From: a bacterium ADurb.Bin374
GTDB taxonomy: Bacteria; Riflebacteria; Ozemobacteria; Ozemobacterales; Ozemobacteraceae
DNA length: 7,418 nucleotides
Direction: 5' to 3'
Assembly: GCA_002068715.1 (NCBI GenBank)
Contig: MWAR01000563.1
Span: forward strand, 1-7,418
The notes beneath the pieces are model-generated. The model ran no database searches. It saw nothing but the letters and a program-made list of their open reading frames with translations, and had not been told where the DNA came from. Every line of letters starts with the position of its first letter. Positions within the stretch are counted from its first letter, which is position 1. The position numbers and the translations under genes are program-made. Shown here piece by piece: positions 1-5,625 of the stretch.

Positions 1-324
1 ATCAAACGCATCCTCGACGAGATGGTCGCGGCGAGAGCCCCCAAACCAGCCGTCGCCGCCGAATCCGGATCGACTCCGAAAAAGCTCACGAACATCCAGC
101 GCATGCAGCTGATCGCGAACGTGATCGAAAGCGAGATCGCTCCGCATCTTCGCGCCGACGGCGGCGGCATCGAGCTGATCGATATCGACGGCGTGACCGT
201 CACAGTCAAGCTCCAGGGGGCCTGCGCCCACTGCGTCAGCTCGACCGCCACGCTGCAGTTCATGGTCCAGGACACGCTCCGCCGCAGGGTCGCACCGGAG
301 ATCGTCGTCGTCCAACAGGAATAA
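1..324 (+). CDS. nifU: NifU-like Fe-S cluster scaffold protein, C-terminal part (5' end outside window)
   Basis: The reading frame is open from the first base, giving 107 residues and ending in TAA at 322-324. About 30 residues of linker rich in Ala and Pro precede a NifU C-terminal (Nfu-type) domain. That domain has a conserved DGGGIEL segment and the cysteine pair GACAHC (codons 223-225 and 232-234), which holds a labile [4Fe-4S] or [2Fe-2S] cluster in this family. In full-length NifU this domain follows an IscU-like scaffold domain and a central [2Fe-2S] domain, and the linker here suggests such a protein cut by the window edge. An ATG at 22 could start a stand-alone Nfu protein, but it has no ribosome binding site and the frame continues upstream of it. 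The next gene, 19 bp downstream, is the desulfurase that would supply sulfur, so the two are very likely co-transcribed. The domain call is firm; the full-length architecture is inferred. Confidence 0.85.
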   Translation: MKRILDEMVAARAPKPAVAAESGSTPKKLTNIQRMQLIANVIESEIAPHLRADGGGIELIDIDGVTVTVKLQGACAHCVSSTATLQFMVQDTLRRRVAPEIVVVQQE

Positions 325-326
325 TC

Positions 327-336
327 AAAGGAGGGA
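327..336 (+). promoter_or_regulatory. Strong ribosome binding site of nifS
   Basis: AAAGGAGGGA lies between the nifU stop and the nifS ATG at 344, about 8 bases from the start codon. It is nearly complementary to the 16S 3' end. It fixes the nifS start and shows that nifS can be translated independently of nifU on a shared message. Confidence 0.85.
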
Positions 337-343
337 GACACCC

Positions 344-1555
344 ATGTCAGCTCCCGATCGAACCGTCTACGTCGACAACAATGCCACGACGAGCGTCGCC
401 CCGGAAGTCTTCGAGACGATGGTCCCCTTCTTCAAAGAACTCTACGGAAACGCGAGCTCGATGCACATCTTCGGCGGCCAGGTGGCCCGGCATCTCGAGG
501 AGGCCCGCGCACAAGTCGCCGCGCTTCTCAACGCCCAGCCCGAAGAAATCGTCTTCACCTCCTGCGGCACCGAGTCTGACAACCACGCTATCCGCGGGGT
601 CTGCGAGGCCCACCCGGAAAAGCGTCACATCATCACGACAAAGGTCGAGCACCCCGCCGTGCTGAACGTCTGTCGCTACATGGCGAAAAGAGGGTATCGC
701 CTCACCGAGCTCCCCGTCGACACGAAGGGCAACCTCGACCTCGACGAACTCGCGGCCGCGATAACCTCCGAGACGGCGATCGTCAGCATCATGACCGCCA
801 ACAACGAGACCGGCACCCTGTTCCCGATCGACAGAATCGCGGAAATCTGCGCCGGGAAGGGCGTCACCTTCCACACCGACGCCGTCCAGGCGGCTGGAAA
901 AATACCGCTCGATATGAAAAAGATGCCGGTGAGCCTGCTCTCGATATCGGGCCACAAGCTCCACGCCCCGAAGGGAATCGGCGTGCTGTATATCCGCCGC
1001 GGCACCCGGATTTCGCCGTTCATGCTCGGCGGCCACCAGGAACGAAACCGGCGCGCGGGAACCGAGAATGCCCCGTATATCGTCGGCCTGGGCAAGGCAT
1101 GCGAGGTCGCCATGAACGCGATGTTCGAGGAGAACAACCGCGTCCGCCAGCTCCGTGACCGGCTCGAGAAAGGACTGTTCAAGCGGATCCCCTACTCCCA
1201 CATCAACGGGAATCCGCAGTGGCGGCTTCCCAACACGACCAACATCGGCTTCGAGTTCATCGAGGGAGAAGCGATCCTTCTGCACCTGAGCGCCGCCGGC
1301 ATCGCCGCCAGCTCGGGTTCGGCCTGCACCAGCGGCAGTCTCGAACCGTCGCACGTCCTGATGGCGATGCAGGTGCCGTTCACGTATGCCCACGGCTCGG
1401 TCCGCTTCTCGCTTTCGCGGTTCAACTCCGATGCAGACGTCGACCATGTGCTGAATGTTCTGCCCGATATCGTATCGAAGCTGAGATCGATGTCGCCATT
1501 CTACGCCGACAAACTCAAGGAAATCGGCGGCCGCGAAAAAGCCGCGCAGAACTGA
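344..1555 (+). CDS. nifS: Cysteine desulfurase NifS (PLP-dependent)
   Basis: This 403-residue class V aminotransferase-fold enzyme converts L-cysteine to alanine and passes the sulfur, as a persulfide, to a Fe-S scaffold in the cytoplasm. The family motifs appear in order: VDNNATT at 10-16, FTSCGTESDN at 71-80, the cofactor-stacking His in EHPA (H103), ANNETG at 152-157, and DAVQ (D179, Q182). These are followed by SISGHKLHAPKG with the PLP lysine at K205, RRAGTEN at 236-242, and the catalytic loop SSGSACTSGS with C328. Length and Lys/Cys positions match NifS/IscS-type (group I) desulfurases, which are around 400 residues with a long flexible Cys loop. It directly follows nifU behind a strong ribosome binding site, which favours the NifS name over IscS. 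No nitrogenase gene is visible, so the pair may well be the general Fe-S system, as in other bacteria that use NifU/NifS for housekeeping. All catalytic residues are present. Confidence 0.95.
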   Translation: MSAPDRTVYVDNNATTSVAPEVFETMVPFFKELYGNASSMHIFGGQVARHLEEARAQVAALLNAQPEEIVFTSCGTESDNHAIRGVCEAHPEKRHIITTKVEHPAVLNVCRYMAKRGYRLTELPVDTKGNLDLDELAAAITSETAIVSIMTANNETGTLFPIDRIAEICAGKGVTFHTDAVQAAGKIPLDMKKMPVSLLSISGHKLHAPKGIGVLYIRRGTRISPFMLGGHQERNRRAGTENAPYIVGLGKACEVAMNAMFEENNRVRQLRDRLEKGLFKRIPYSHINGNPQWRLPNTTNIGFEFIEGEAILLHLSAAGIAASSGSACTSGSLEPSHVLMAMQVPFTYAHGSVRFSLSRFNSDADVDHVLNVLPDIVSKLRSMSPFYADKLKEIGGREKAAQN

Positions 1556-1579
1556 TTTCAGGCGAACGGAGAATTTCCG

Positions 1580-2485
1580 TCAGGGTTTCTGCGACGTGCG
1601 GGGGAGGAGCTTCCGAACCCGCACGGAGTTGCCTTTTCCCAGGAATTCCAGTTCTTCGAAGCTGAGCCGGGCGAGAAAAATGCCACGGCCGTTCGGCTGG
1701 GCCAGGTTTTCGGGGTCGAGCGGGTTCGGCAGGGTGGTGAAATCGAAGCCGAGTCCTTCGTCAGTGATCGTCCATTCGCAGGATTCCGGACTCATGACAA
1801 AGTCGATCGTCACGCGCCGGCGCGCGAACTCATCGTTACGAAGCCGCTCTTCACGAAGGTTGTCGATTCCCTCGAGGCTCTCTTCCATTGCAGACTGTTT
1901 TTCCTCGCAGGTGATATTCAGGTTCCCGTGCTCGACGGCGTTCGCGAGCAGCTCTACCAGGGCGATCTTGAGCCCGAGCCGCTGATCGTGGGGAATCATA
2001 TCGTATGTTTCCATCAGGAGCCGTTGAGCGACCATCGGAATCATTTCCATCCGGTTGTCGATCTTCATCGTGCTAGACCGGCGCACACAGTAGTTGAGCG
2101 TCTCACTCAGGCGCGTCCGCGACTCGACGATGCCGGCGTATTTGTCGATCAGAGGGAAAAGAATGCTCGGTTCGATCGGCTTCTTGATGAAATCGTTCGC
2201 TCGCAGCCTGAGGGCTTCGAGGGTGAACTCCTCTTTGCCGAGGCCGGTCGTCATGACGACGAGCGTGTCCTGATCGAGCTGACGGATCTCGGAGAGGAAC
2301 TTCAGGCCGTCCATCTGGGGCATGATGATGTCCGAGATGACGAGGTCAGGGGTTTCCTTCTTGAACAGCTCGAGGGCTTCCTTCCCATCGGAGGCGAGAA
2401 TGACGTCGTGCCCGCGCATGGTAACGAGTTCCCGCAGGATTTCCCGCAGCATCGGTTCGTCGTCTGCAATCAGAACTTTCATCAT
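1580..2485 (-). CDS. Response regulator receiver domain fused to RsbW/SpoIIAB-like HATPase domain
   Basis: This 301-residue, apparently cytoplasmic regulator has two domains. Residues 1-120 form a CheY-like receiver with the acidic pair D8/D9, phospho-acceptor D52 (in VISDIIMP), switch threonine T79 and the conserved lysine before proline (K102). Residues about 150-296 are a GHKL ATPase of the serine-kinase/anti-sigma type, with N-box ELLANAVEHGN (E178, N182, H186), G1 box DEGLGFD (D242, G244, G246) and G2 box NGRGIFLAR (266-268). There is no phosphorylatable-His dimerisation helix, so it is not a hybrid histidine kinase. A charged, probably helical insertion (about 191-224) sits between the N-box and the next strand. 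The likely logic is that phosphorylation at D52 controls binding or phosphorylation of a partner such as an anti-sigma antagonist; this is inferred, and no partner is in the window. The start has two consecutive ATGs (2485 and 2482) with only a weak GAGAAGAG-type ribosome binding site. It converges on nifS. Confidence 0.9.
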   Translation of the reverse strand: MMKVLIADDEPMLREILRELVTMRGHDVILASDGKEALELFKKETPDLVISDIIMPQMDGLKFLSEIRQLDQDTLVVMTTGLGKEEFTLEALRLRANDFIKKPIEPSILFPLIDKYAGIVESRTRLSETLNYCVRRSSTMKIDNRMEMIPMVAQRLLMETYDMIPHDQRLGLKIALVELLANAVEHGNLNITCEEKQSAMEESLEGIDNLREERLRNDEFARRRVTIDFVMSPESCEWTITDEGLGFDFTTLPNPLDPENLAQPNGRGIFLARLSFEELEFLGKGNSVRVRKLLPRTSQKP

Positions 2486-2570
2486 GTCTCTTCTCGTATA
2501 AGCGGCGCTTCGATGATTTGAACGAATTGAACGGCCTCGCGAACAATCGGTCAGAAAATGTCCTTTTTCG

Positions 2571-2599
2571 ACTCTACCACAGAACCATTCCGTTGTAAA
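2571..2599 (-). promoter_or_regulatory. Candidate sigma-70-type promoter for the receiver/ATPase gene
   Basis: Read on the minus strand, TTTACA (2599-2594) and TAGAGT (2576-2571) are separated by exactly 17 bases, and TGG directly before the -10 gives an extended -10. Transcription would start near 2564, leaving a leader of about 78 bases. The -35 overlaps the T-run of the proposed coaD terminator. The match is good but not perfect, and this is sequence inspection only. Confidence 0.4.
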
Positions 2600-2623
2600 A
2601 AAAGCGTTCCCAACACATTGAAC
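2597..2623 (-). terminator. Probable intrinsic terminator of the gltX-maf-coaD unit
   Basis: On the minus strand, GTTCAA (2623-2618) can pair with TTG and AAC (2613-2606) around a TGTG loop, leaving a two-base GG bulge. The sequence GC and seven uninterrupted T (2603-2597) follow. It begins 6 bases past the coaD stop codon. The T-run is excellent and the stem modest, so it is a plausible but not strong terminator. Confidence 0.45.
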
Positions 2624-2629
2624 ATGCCT

Positions 2630-3121
2630 TCATTCCGCGGATGCGCCCGAAAAACGACGTTTCAGAAATGCTTCGACGGCCTGCGGAACCATCGTCGACA
2701 CATCGCCGCCGTATTTCGCCACCTCTTTGACGATGCTCGAACTGAGGAAGGAATACTGGGTCGACGACATCAGAAACACAGTTTCCAGGCCAGGGGCGAG
2801 CTGTTTGTTGACCGAAAAGATCTGAAGCTCGTATTCATAATCGGAAACGGCCCGCAGGCCCCTGATGATGGCGCAGGCACCAACCTGCCGGCAGAAATCG
2901 ACTAGAAGGCCGTCAAAGTGGATGGCGCGGACGTTCTCGCTCTCCTTCAGCACATCGTTGATCATTTCCACGCGCTGTTCAGGGGAGAAAAGGCATCGTT
3001 TCGAGGGATGGACCAGCACGCCCACGATCACGTGATCGAACACTTTCGCCGCGCGGTTCAGGATGTCCAGGTGACCTTTCGTGAACGGGTCGAAGCTCCC
3101 GGGGTAAACGGCTATACGCAT
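2630..3121 (-). CDS. coaD: Phosphopantetheine adenylyltransferase
   Basis: CoaD joins 4'-phosphopantetheine and ATP to make dephospho-CoA and pyrophosphate, the penultimate step of coenzyme A synthesis, in the cytoplasm. The 163-residue product has the family's usual size (about 160). It opens with MRIAVYPGSFDPFTKGH, containing the nucleotidyltransferase T/HxGH motif (T14 to H17). IIRGLRAVSDYEYELQ (85-100) carries the conserved arginines R87 and R90, and SFLSSSIVKEVA (124-135) is the C-terminal ATP-binding signature. I chose the ATG at 3121 because GGAGGT lies 7 bases upstream and the family normally begins right at this strand. An ATG 18 bases earlier would add MPEVSP but would place that ribosome binding site inside the gene. 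It is the last gene of a minus-strand run, 37 bp after maf. All expected motifs are intact. Confidence 0.96.
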   Translation of the reverse strand: MRIAVYPGSFDPFTKGHLDILNRAAKVFDHVIVGVLVHPSKRCLFSPEQRVEMINDVLKESENVRAIHFDGLLVDFCRQVGACAIIRGLRAVSDYEYELQIFSVNKQLAPGLETVFLMSSTQYSFLSSSIVKEVAKYGGDVSTMVPQAVEAFLKRRFSGASAE

Positions 3122-3128
3122 GGGTGAA

Positions 3129-3134
3129 ACCTCC
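3129..3134 (-). promoter_or_regulatory. Ribosome binding site deciding the coaD start
   Basis: GGAGGT on the minus strand, 7 bases before the ATG at 3121, is a near-perfect Shine-Dalgarno. It lies inside the alternative longer reading frame starting at 3139, which argues for the shorter protein. Confidence 0.85.
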
Positions 3135-3158
3135 GGCATCCCGTCATCGTCGGATGCG

Positions 3159-3788
3159 TCATGACACTTTTTCCGCCCTGTTCACGTAGTCCATAATATC
3201 GATACCGATATGTTTCAACAGGTTTCCGAACGCCACGACGGGGAATCCGACGACGTTATAGTAACAGCCCTCGATGCGTTCGACAAACAGCGACGCCAGC
3301 CCCTGGACCGCATACGCTCCGGCCTTGTCGTAGGGTTCGGGCGTGTCGATATAGTCGGTGATCTCGCGCTCGCTGAGCTGCTTGAACACGACGTTGGTGG
3401 ATTCGGCGTGCGTCACGGTCTGGCCGCTCTTCGGGTCGACGAGCGATATTCCCGTGATGACCCGGTGGGTTCTTCCGGACAGCATCTCAAGCATGCGCCG
3501 GGCGTCGTCGCGATCGCGTGGCTTGCCGAGCACGTGTTCGTCGAGCACCACGATCGTGTCGGCGCCGATCACGATCCCCTCGTCGAGGCCCGTGGCGGCA
3601 TGGACCGCCTTCAAGCCGGCGAGCCGCGCGGCCTGCTCGTTCGGCACGAGGCCGACGACATCGCTCGTTGTCTCATGATACGGGGACTTCCTGAGCTTGA
3701 ACGGGATTCCGAGGTCGGCAAGGATCTCACGCCGGCGGGGCGACTGGGATGCTAGGTAGAGGGTCGGCAGTTTGCGACGGGCGTTCAT
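3159..3788 (-). CDS. maf: Maf family nucleoside triphosphate pyrophosphatase (YhdE-like)
   Basis: Maf proteins hydrolyse non-canonical or surplus nucleoside triphosphates to monophosphate and pyrophosphate. The YhdE branch prefers dTTP/UTP and modified pyrimidine nucleotides, and the family is historically linked to septum-formation arrest. The 209-residue product starts its fold with LYLASQSPRRREIL (10-23), the nucleotide-binding Ser/Arg stretch. It continues with GADTIVVLDEHVLGKP (75-90), containing catalytic D77 and K89, then SGRTHRVITG (104-113), and PYDKAGAYAVQG (152-163) with K155 and Q162. The RRREIL opening and the AGAYAVQGLASLFVERIEG stretch resemble YhdE rather than the m7GTP-specific YceF branch, so dTTP/UTP specificity is likely but inferred. 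The ATG at 3788 has a GAGGAGAT ribosome binding site a few bases upstream. It is 34 bp after gltX and 37 bp before coaD, so it is probably in their operon. Confidence 0.94.
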   Translation of the reverse strand: MNARRKLPTLYLASQSPRRREILADLGIPFKLRKSPYHETTSDVVGLVPNEQAARLAGLKAVHAATGLDEGIVIGADTIVVLDEHVLGKPRDRDDARRMLEMLSGRTHRVITGISLVDPKSGQTVTHAESTNVVFKQLSEREITDYIDTPEPYDKAGAYAVQGLASLFVERIEGCYYNVVGFPVVAFGNLLKHIGIDIMDYVNRAEKVS

Positions 3789-3822
3789 GAATATCTCCTC
3801 GAAAGGTGCATCCCGGCTTCGA

Positions 3823-5274
3823 TCAGATCCGGGTCACGAAAGTCTTCAGGCGTCTGATGCTCGAAGGCTTGCCGAGAACGGCCATGCTCTCGAACAGGCC
3901 TGGCGTCGCGGTCCGGCCGCTCAGACCCAACCTGCAGAGGTGTATAATATCGCCTACTTTACGACCTTTTTCCTCGGCAAAGCCGCGAATGAGAGCTTCG
4001 AGCGGTATTTCGGAAAAATCGGCCTGCGCTTCGAGACGCGCGATCAGCTCGGTTAGCAACACGGCGCGATCGGCAATCTTGGCGGCCTTTTCCATGCCCT
4101 TCGCATCGAACTCGGCGGGCTCGGCGAAGAACCAGCCGATCTGGGACTCGATCTCGTTGAAGGTTTTCATGCGTTCGCGATACAGACCGACCATCTTCTC
4201 GAGGCGTGCGGCGTCATACTCACCGGGGAAGCCGGGGAGCTTTTCGAGCCAGGGTCGGCAGCGGTTCAGCACCGTCGCGCCATCCATTTTCTTGATGTAT
4301 TCGGCGTTGAACCAGGCGAGCTTCTCCATGTTGAAGATGGCGCCGTGGGAGCTGACGCGGTCGAGCGTGAACAGCTTGAACATCTCATCCTGCGTCAGCA
4401 CTTCGGCCCCGGTTTCTGGCGACCAGCCGAGCAGGGCGAGGAAGTTGCGGAACGCCTCGGGCTCGAAGCCCATTTCCTTGTAATCGATGACCGAGGTCGC
4501 CCCATGCCGTTTGCTGAGCCGCGATCGGTCGGAGCCGAGGATCATCGGGATGTGCGAGAACTGCGGAACCGGGTAGCCGAGCGCCCTATAGATGAGGATC
4601 TGCTTCGGGGTGTTCGAGATGTGGTCTTCGCCGCGGATCACGTGGGTGATCTTCATCAGCGAGTCGTCGACGACAACGGCGAAGTTGTATGTCGGAAAGC
4701 CGTCAGATTTCACGACGACCAGGTCGTCGAGCAGGTGCGAACCGAACGACAGCTCGCCCTTTGTGAGGTCGTTCCAGGCGACGTTTTCGCCGGCCGCTAC
4801 GCGCAGGCGCAGCGTGAACTTCTCGCCGGCCGCGATGCGCTTCTCGACCTCTTCCCGGGAAAGGCACGAACAGCGGCCGTCGTATTTCGGATCCTCCTTG
4901 CGCGCCATCTGTTCTTCGCGCATCGCCGAGAGCGTCTCGGGCGAACAGAAACAGTGATACACCTTTCCTTCGCGCAGGAGCTGTTCAACGGCACTGCGGT
5001 ACAGGTGAAGCCGCTGGGTCTGGTAGTAGGGGCCGTGGCCTCCGTCCTTGTCTGGGCCTTCGTCCCAATCGATGCCCAGCCAGCGAAGACCGTCGAGGAT
5101 CGCCTGGGTGTAGACGTCCTTCGAGCGCTCCGCGTCGGTGTCTTCGATCCGCAGGATGAACGTGCCGCCATTGTGGCGGGCGAACAGCCAGTTGAACAGC
5201 GCGGTGCGGGCGCCTCCGACGTGGAGGTGACCGGTCGGCGACGGGGCGAATCGGACGCGGACGGGTGCGGTCAT
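3823..5274 (-). CDS. gltX: Glutamyl-tRNA synthetase
   Basis: GltX is a class I aminoacyl-tRNA synthetase that attaches glutamate to tRNA-Glu in the cytoplasm, using ATP. The 483-residue protein is of normal bacterial length. PSPTGHLHVGG (11-21) contains the HIGH-type motif, and the KMSKS equivalent is RLSKR (252-256). FAVVVDDSLMKITHVIRGEDHISNTPKQ (198-224) is highly typical of GluRS. Cysteine pairs C108/C110 and C135/C137 match the zinc-binding insertion found in E. coli-type GluRS. The C-terminal anticodon-binding region ends with GRTATPGLFESMAVLGK (453-469). The ATG at 5274 is preceded by AGGAGAT and directly precedes the conserved first strand. A longer frame from 5364 would overlap the candidate promoter and adds nothing conserved. 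It heads the gltX-maf-coaD run. Whether it also charges tRNA-Gln cannot be judged from the sequence. Confidence 0.97.
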   Translation of the reverse strand: MTAPVRVRFAPSPTGHLHVGGARTALFNWLFARHNGGTFILRIEDTDAERSKDVYTQAILDGLRWLGIDWDEGPDKDGGHGPYYQTQRLHLYRSAVEQLLREGKVYHCFCSPETLSAMREEQMARKEDPKYDGRCSCLSREEVEKRIAAGEKFTLRLRVAAGENVAWNDLTKGELSFGSHLLDDLVVVKSDGFPTYNFAVVVDDSLMKITHVIRGEDHISNTPKQILIYRALGYPVPQFSHIPMILGSDRSRLSKRHGATSVIDYKEMGFEPEAFRNFLALLGWSPETGAEVLTQDEMFKLFTLDRVSSHGAIFNMEKLAWFNAEYIKKMDGATVLNRCRPWLEKLPGFPGEYDAARLEKMVGLYRERMKTFNEIESQIGWFFAEPAEFDAKGMEKAAKIADRAVLLTELIARLEAQADFSEIPLEALIRGFAEEKGRKVGDIIHLCRLGLSGRTATPGLFESMAVLGKPSSIRRLKTFVTRI

Positions 5275-5279
5275 GAGTA

Positions 5280-5286
5280 TCTCCTG
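5280..5286 (-). promoter_or_regulatory. Ribosome binding site deciding the gltX start
   Basis: On the minus strand AGGAGAT ends 5 bases before the ATG at 5274. It supports the 483-residue GltX over the 513-residue frame that starts at 5364. Confidence 0.8.
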
Positions 5287-5335
5287 TTCCTGCCATTGAA
5301 AATCGTGCGTGAAATTGATCTTGCCTGGAGGCGGC

Positions 5336-5364
5336 ATCATACCCCAACTCCCTCTCTTCAGCAA
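5336..5364 (-). promoter_or_regulatory. Candidate gltX promoter
   Basis: On the minus strand TTGCTG (5364-5359) and TATGAT (5341-5336) are separated by 17 bases. The -10 matches five of six consensus positions and the -35 three of six. A start near 5329 would leave a leader of about 55 bases before the gltX ATG. It is the best candidate I can see in the region upstream of gltX. Confidence 0.45.
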
Positions 5365-5435
5365 GACGTGAACGCATGCTCAACTTCGAGACCGGCATGC
5401 CCGACGATCGTAGCCGGACATTTGATTTTTGCGTA

Positions 5436-5464
5436 TTGACATCGAAAAGAACCTGTGGTAAATT
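5436..5464 (+). promoter_or_regulatory. Promoter of the tRNA-Val gene (sigma-70 type, extended -10)
   Basis: A perfect -35 TTGACA (5436-5441) is followed after exactly 17 bases by TAAATT (5459-5464), with TGG immediately before it as an extended -10. Transcription should begin near 5471, only about 7 bases before the mature tRNA 5' end at 5478. A strong promoter with a very short leader is what a stable-RNA gene is expected to have. Confidence 0.75.
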
Positions 5465-5477
5465 CATCTCCGTTCAA

Positions 5478-5552
5478 AGGCTCGTGGCGCAGTTTGGTTA
5501 GCGCACCACGTTGACATCGTGGGGGTCGGCGGTTCGAGTCCGCCCGAGCCTA
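5478..5552 (+). tRNA. tRNA-Val, anticodon GAC
   Basis: The sequence folds into a complete 75-base cloverleaf. The acceptor stem AGGCTCG pairs perfectly with CGAGCCT (5545-5551) and the discriminator base is A (5552). The D stem is GCGC/GCGC with loop AGTTTGGTTA. The anticodon stem is CCACG/CGTGG around loop TTGACAT, giving anticodon GAC (5513-5515), which reads GUC and GUU valine codons. The variable loop is GGGTC, and the T stem GGCGG/CCGCC encloses TTCGAGT. CCA is not encoded; six T follow directly, so CCA must be added by a nucleotidyltransferase. The first pair is A-U rather than the common G-C. Every stem pairs fully, so the gene looks functional. It is divergent from gltX and upstream of trmJ. 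Confidence 0.95.
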
Positions 5553-5558
5553 TTTTTT

Positions 5559-5591
5559 ATGCCCGAAACCGGTCACCCCGATTTCGGGCAT
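5559..5591 (+). terminator. Hairpin after tRNA-Val, possible terminator or attenuator before trmJ
   Basis: ATGCCCGAAA (5559-5568) pairs without mismatch with TTTCGGGCAT (5582-5591) around a 13-base loop. It is followed by TGATTTTACCC, which is only moderately T-rich. Six T (5553-5558) lie before the hairpin rather than after it. It probably ends or weakens transcription from the tRNA promoter. On the opposite strand the hairpin is followed by A-rich sequence, so it is not a minus-strand terminator. Confidence 0.5.
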
Positions 5592-5625
5592 TGATTTTAC
5601 CCGAAGGATTTCTCCGACAACACGA

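Noticed and set aside
347..1447. 366-codon minus-strand reading frame opposite nifS
   Set aside because: It lies wholly across a clear NifS gene, its translation resembles no family and is rich in Arg, Asp and Val as expected of an antisense shadow in GC-rich DNA.
1566..1580. Small hairpin ACGGA/TCCGT between the convergent nifS and receiver/ATPase genes
   Set aside because: Only 5 bp of stem with a 5-base loop and no T-run on either side, so it is too weak to call a bidirectional terminator.
1928..2521. 197-codon plus-strand reading frame opposite the receiver/ATPase gene
   Set aside because: The minus-strand frame has full receiver and ATPase motifs; this one has none.
5275..5364. N-terminal extension of GltX (start at 5364)
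   Set aside because: The added 30 residues are not conserved, they overlap the candidate gltX promoter, and the ATG at 5274 has its own good ribosome binding site.
4345..5439. 364-codon plus-strand reading frame opposite gltX and its promoter region
   Set aside because: It overlaps an unmistakable GltX gene and the divergent control region, has no recognisable motif, and its composition is that of an antisense shadow.
5436..5519. TTGACATCG repeated at 5436-5444 and 5511-5519, the second copy in the tRNA anticodon loop
   Set aside because: The first copy is the -35 element and the second is fixed by the GAC anticodon arm; the sequence 17 bases beyond the second copy (TCGAGT) is a poor -10, so a trmJ promoter inside the tRNA is not supported.
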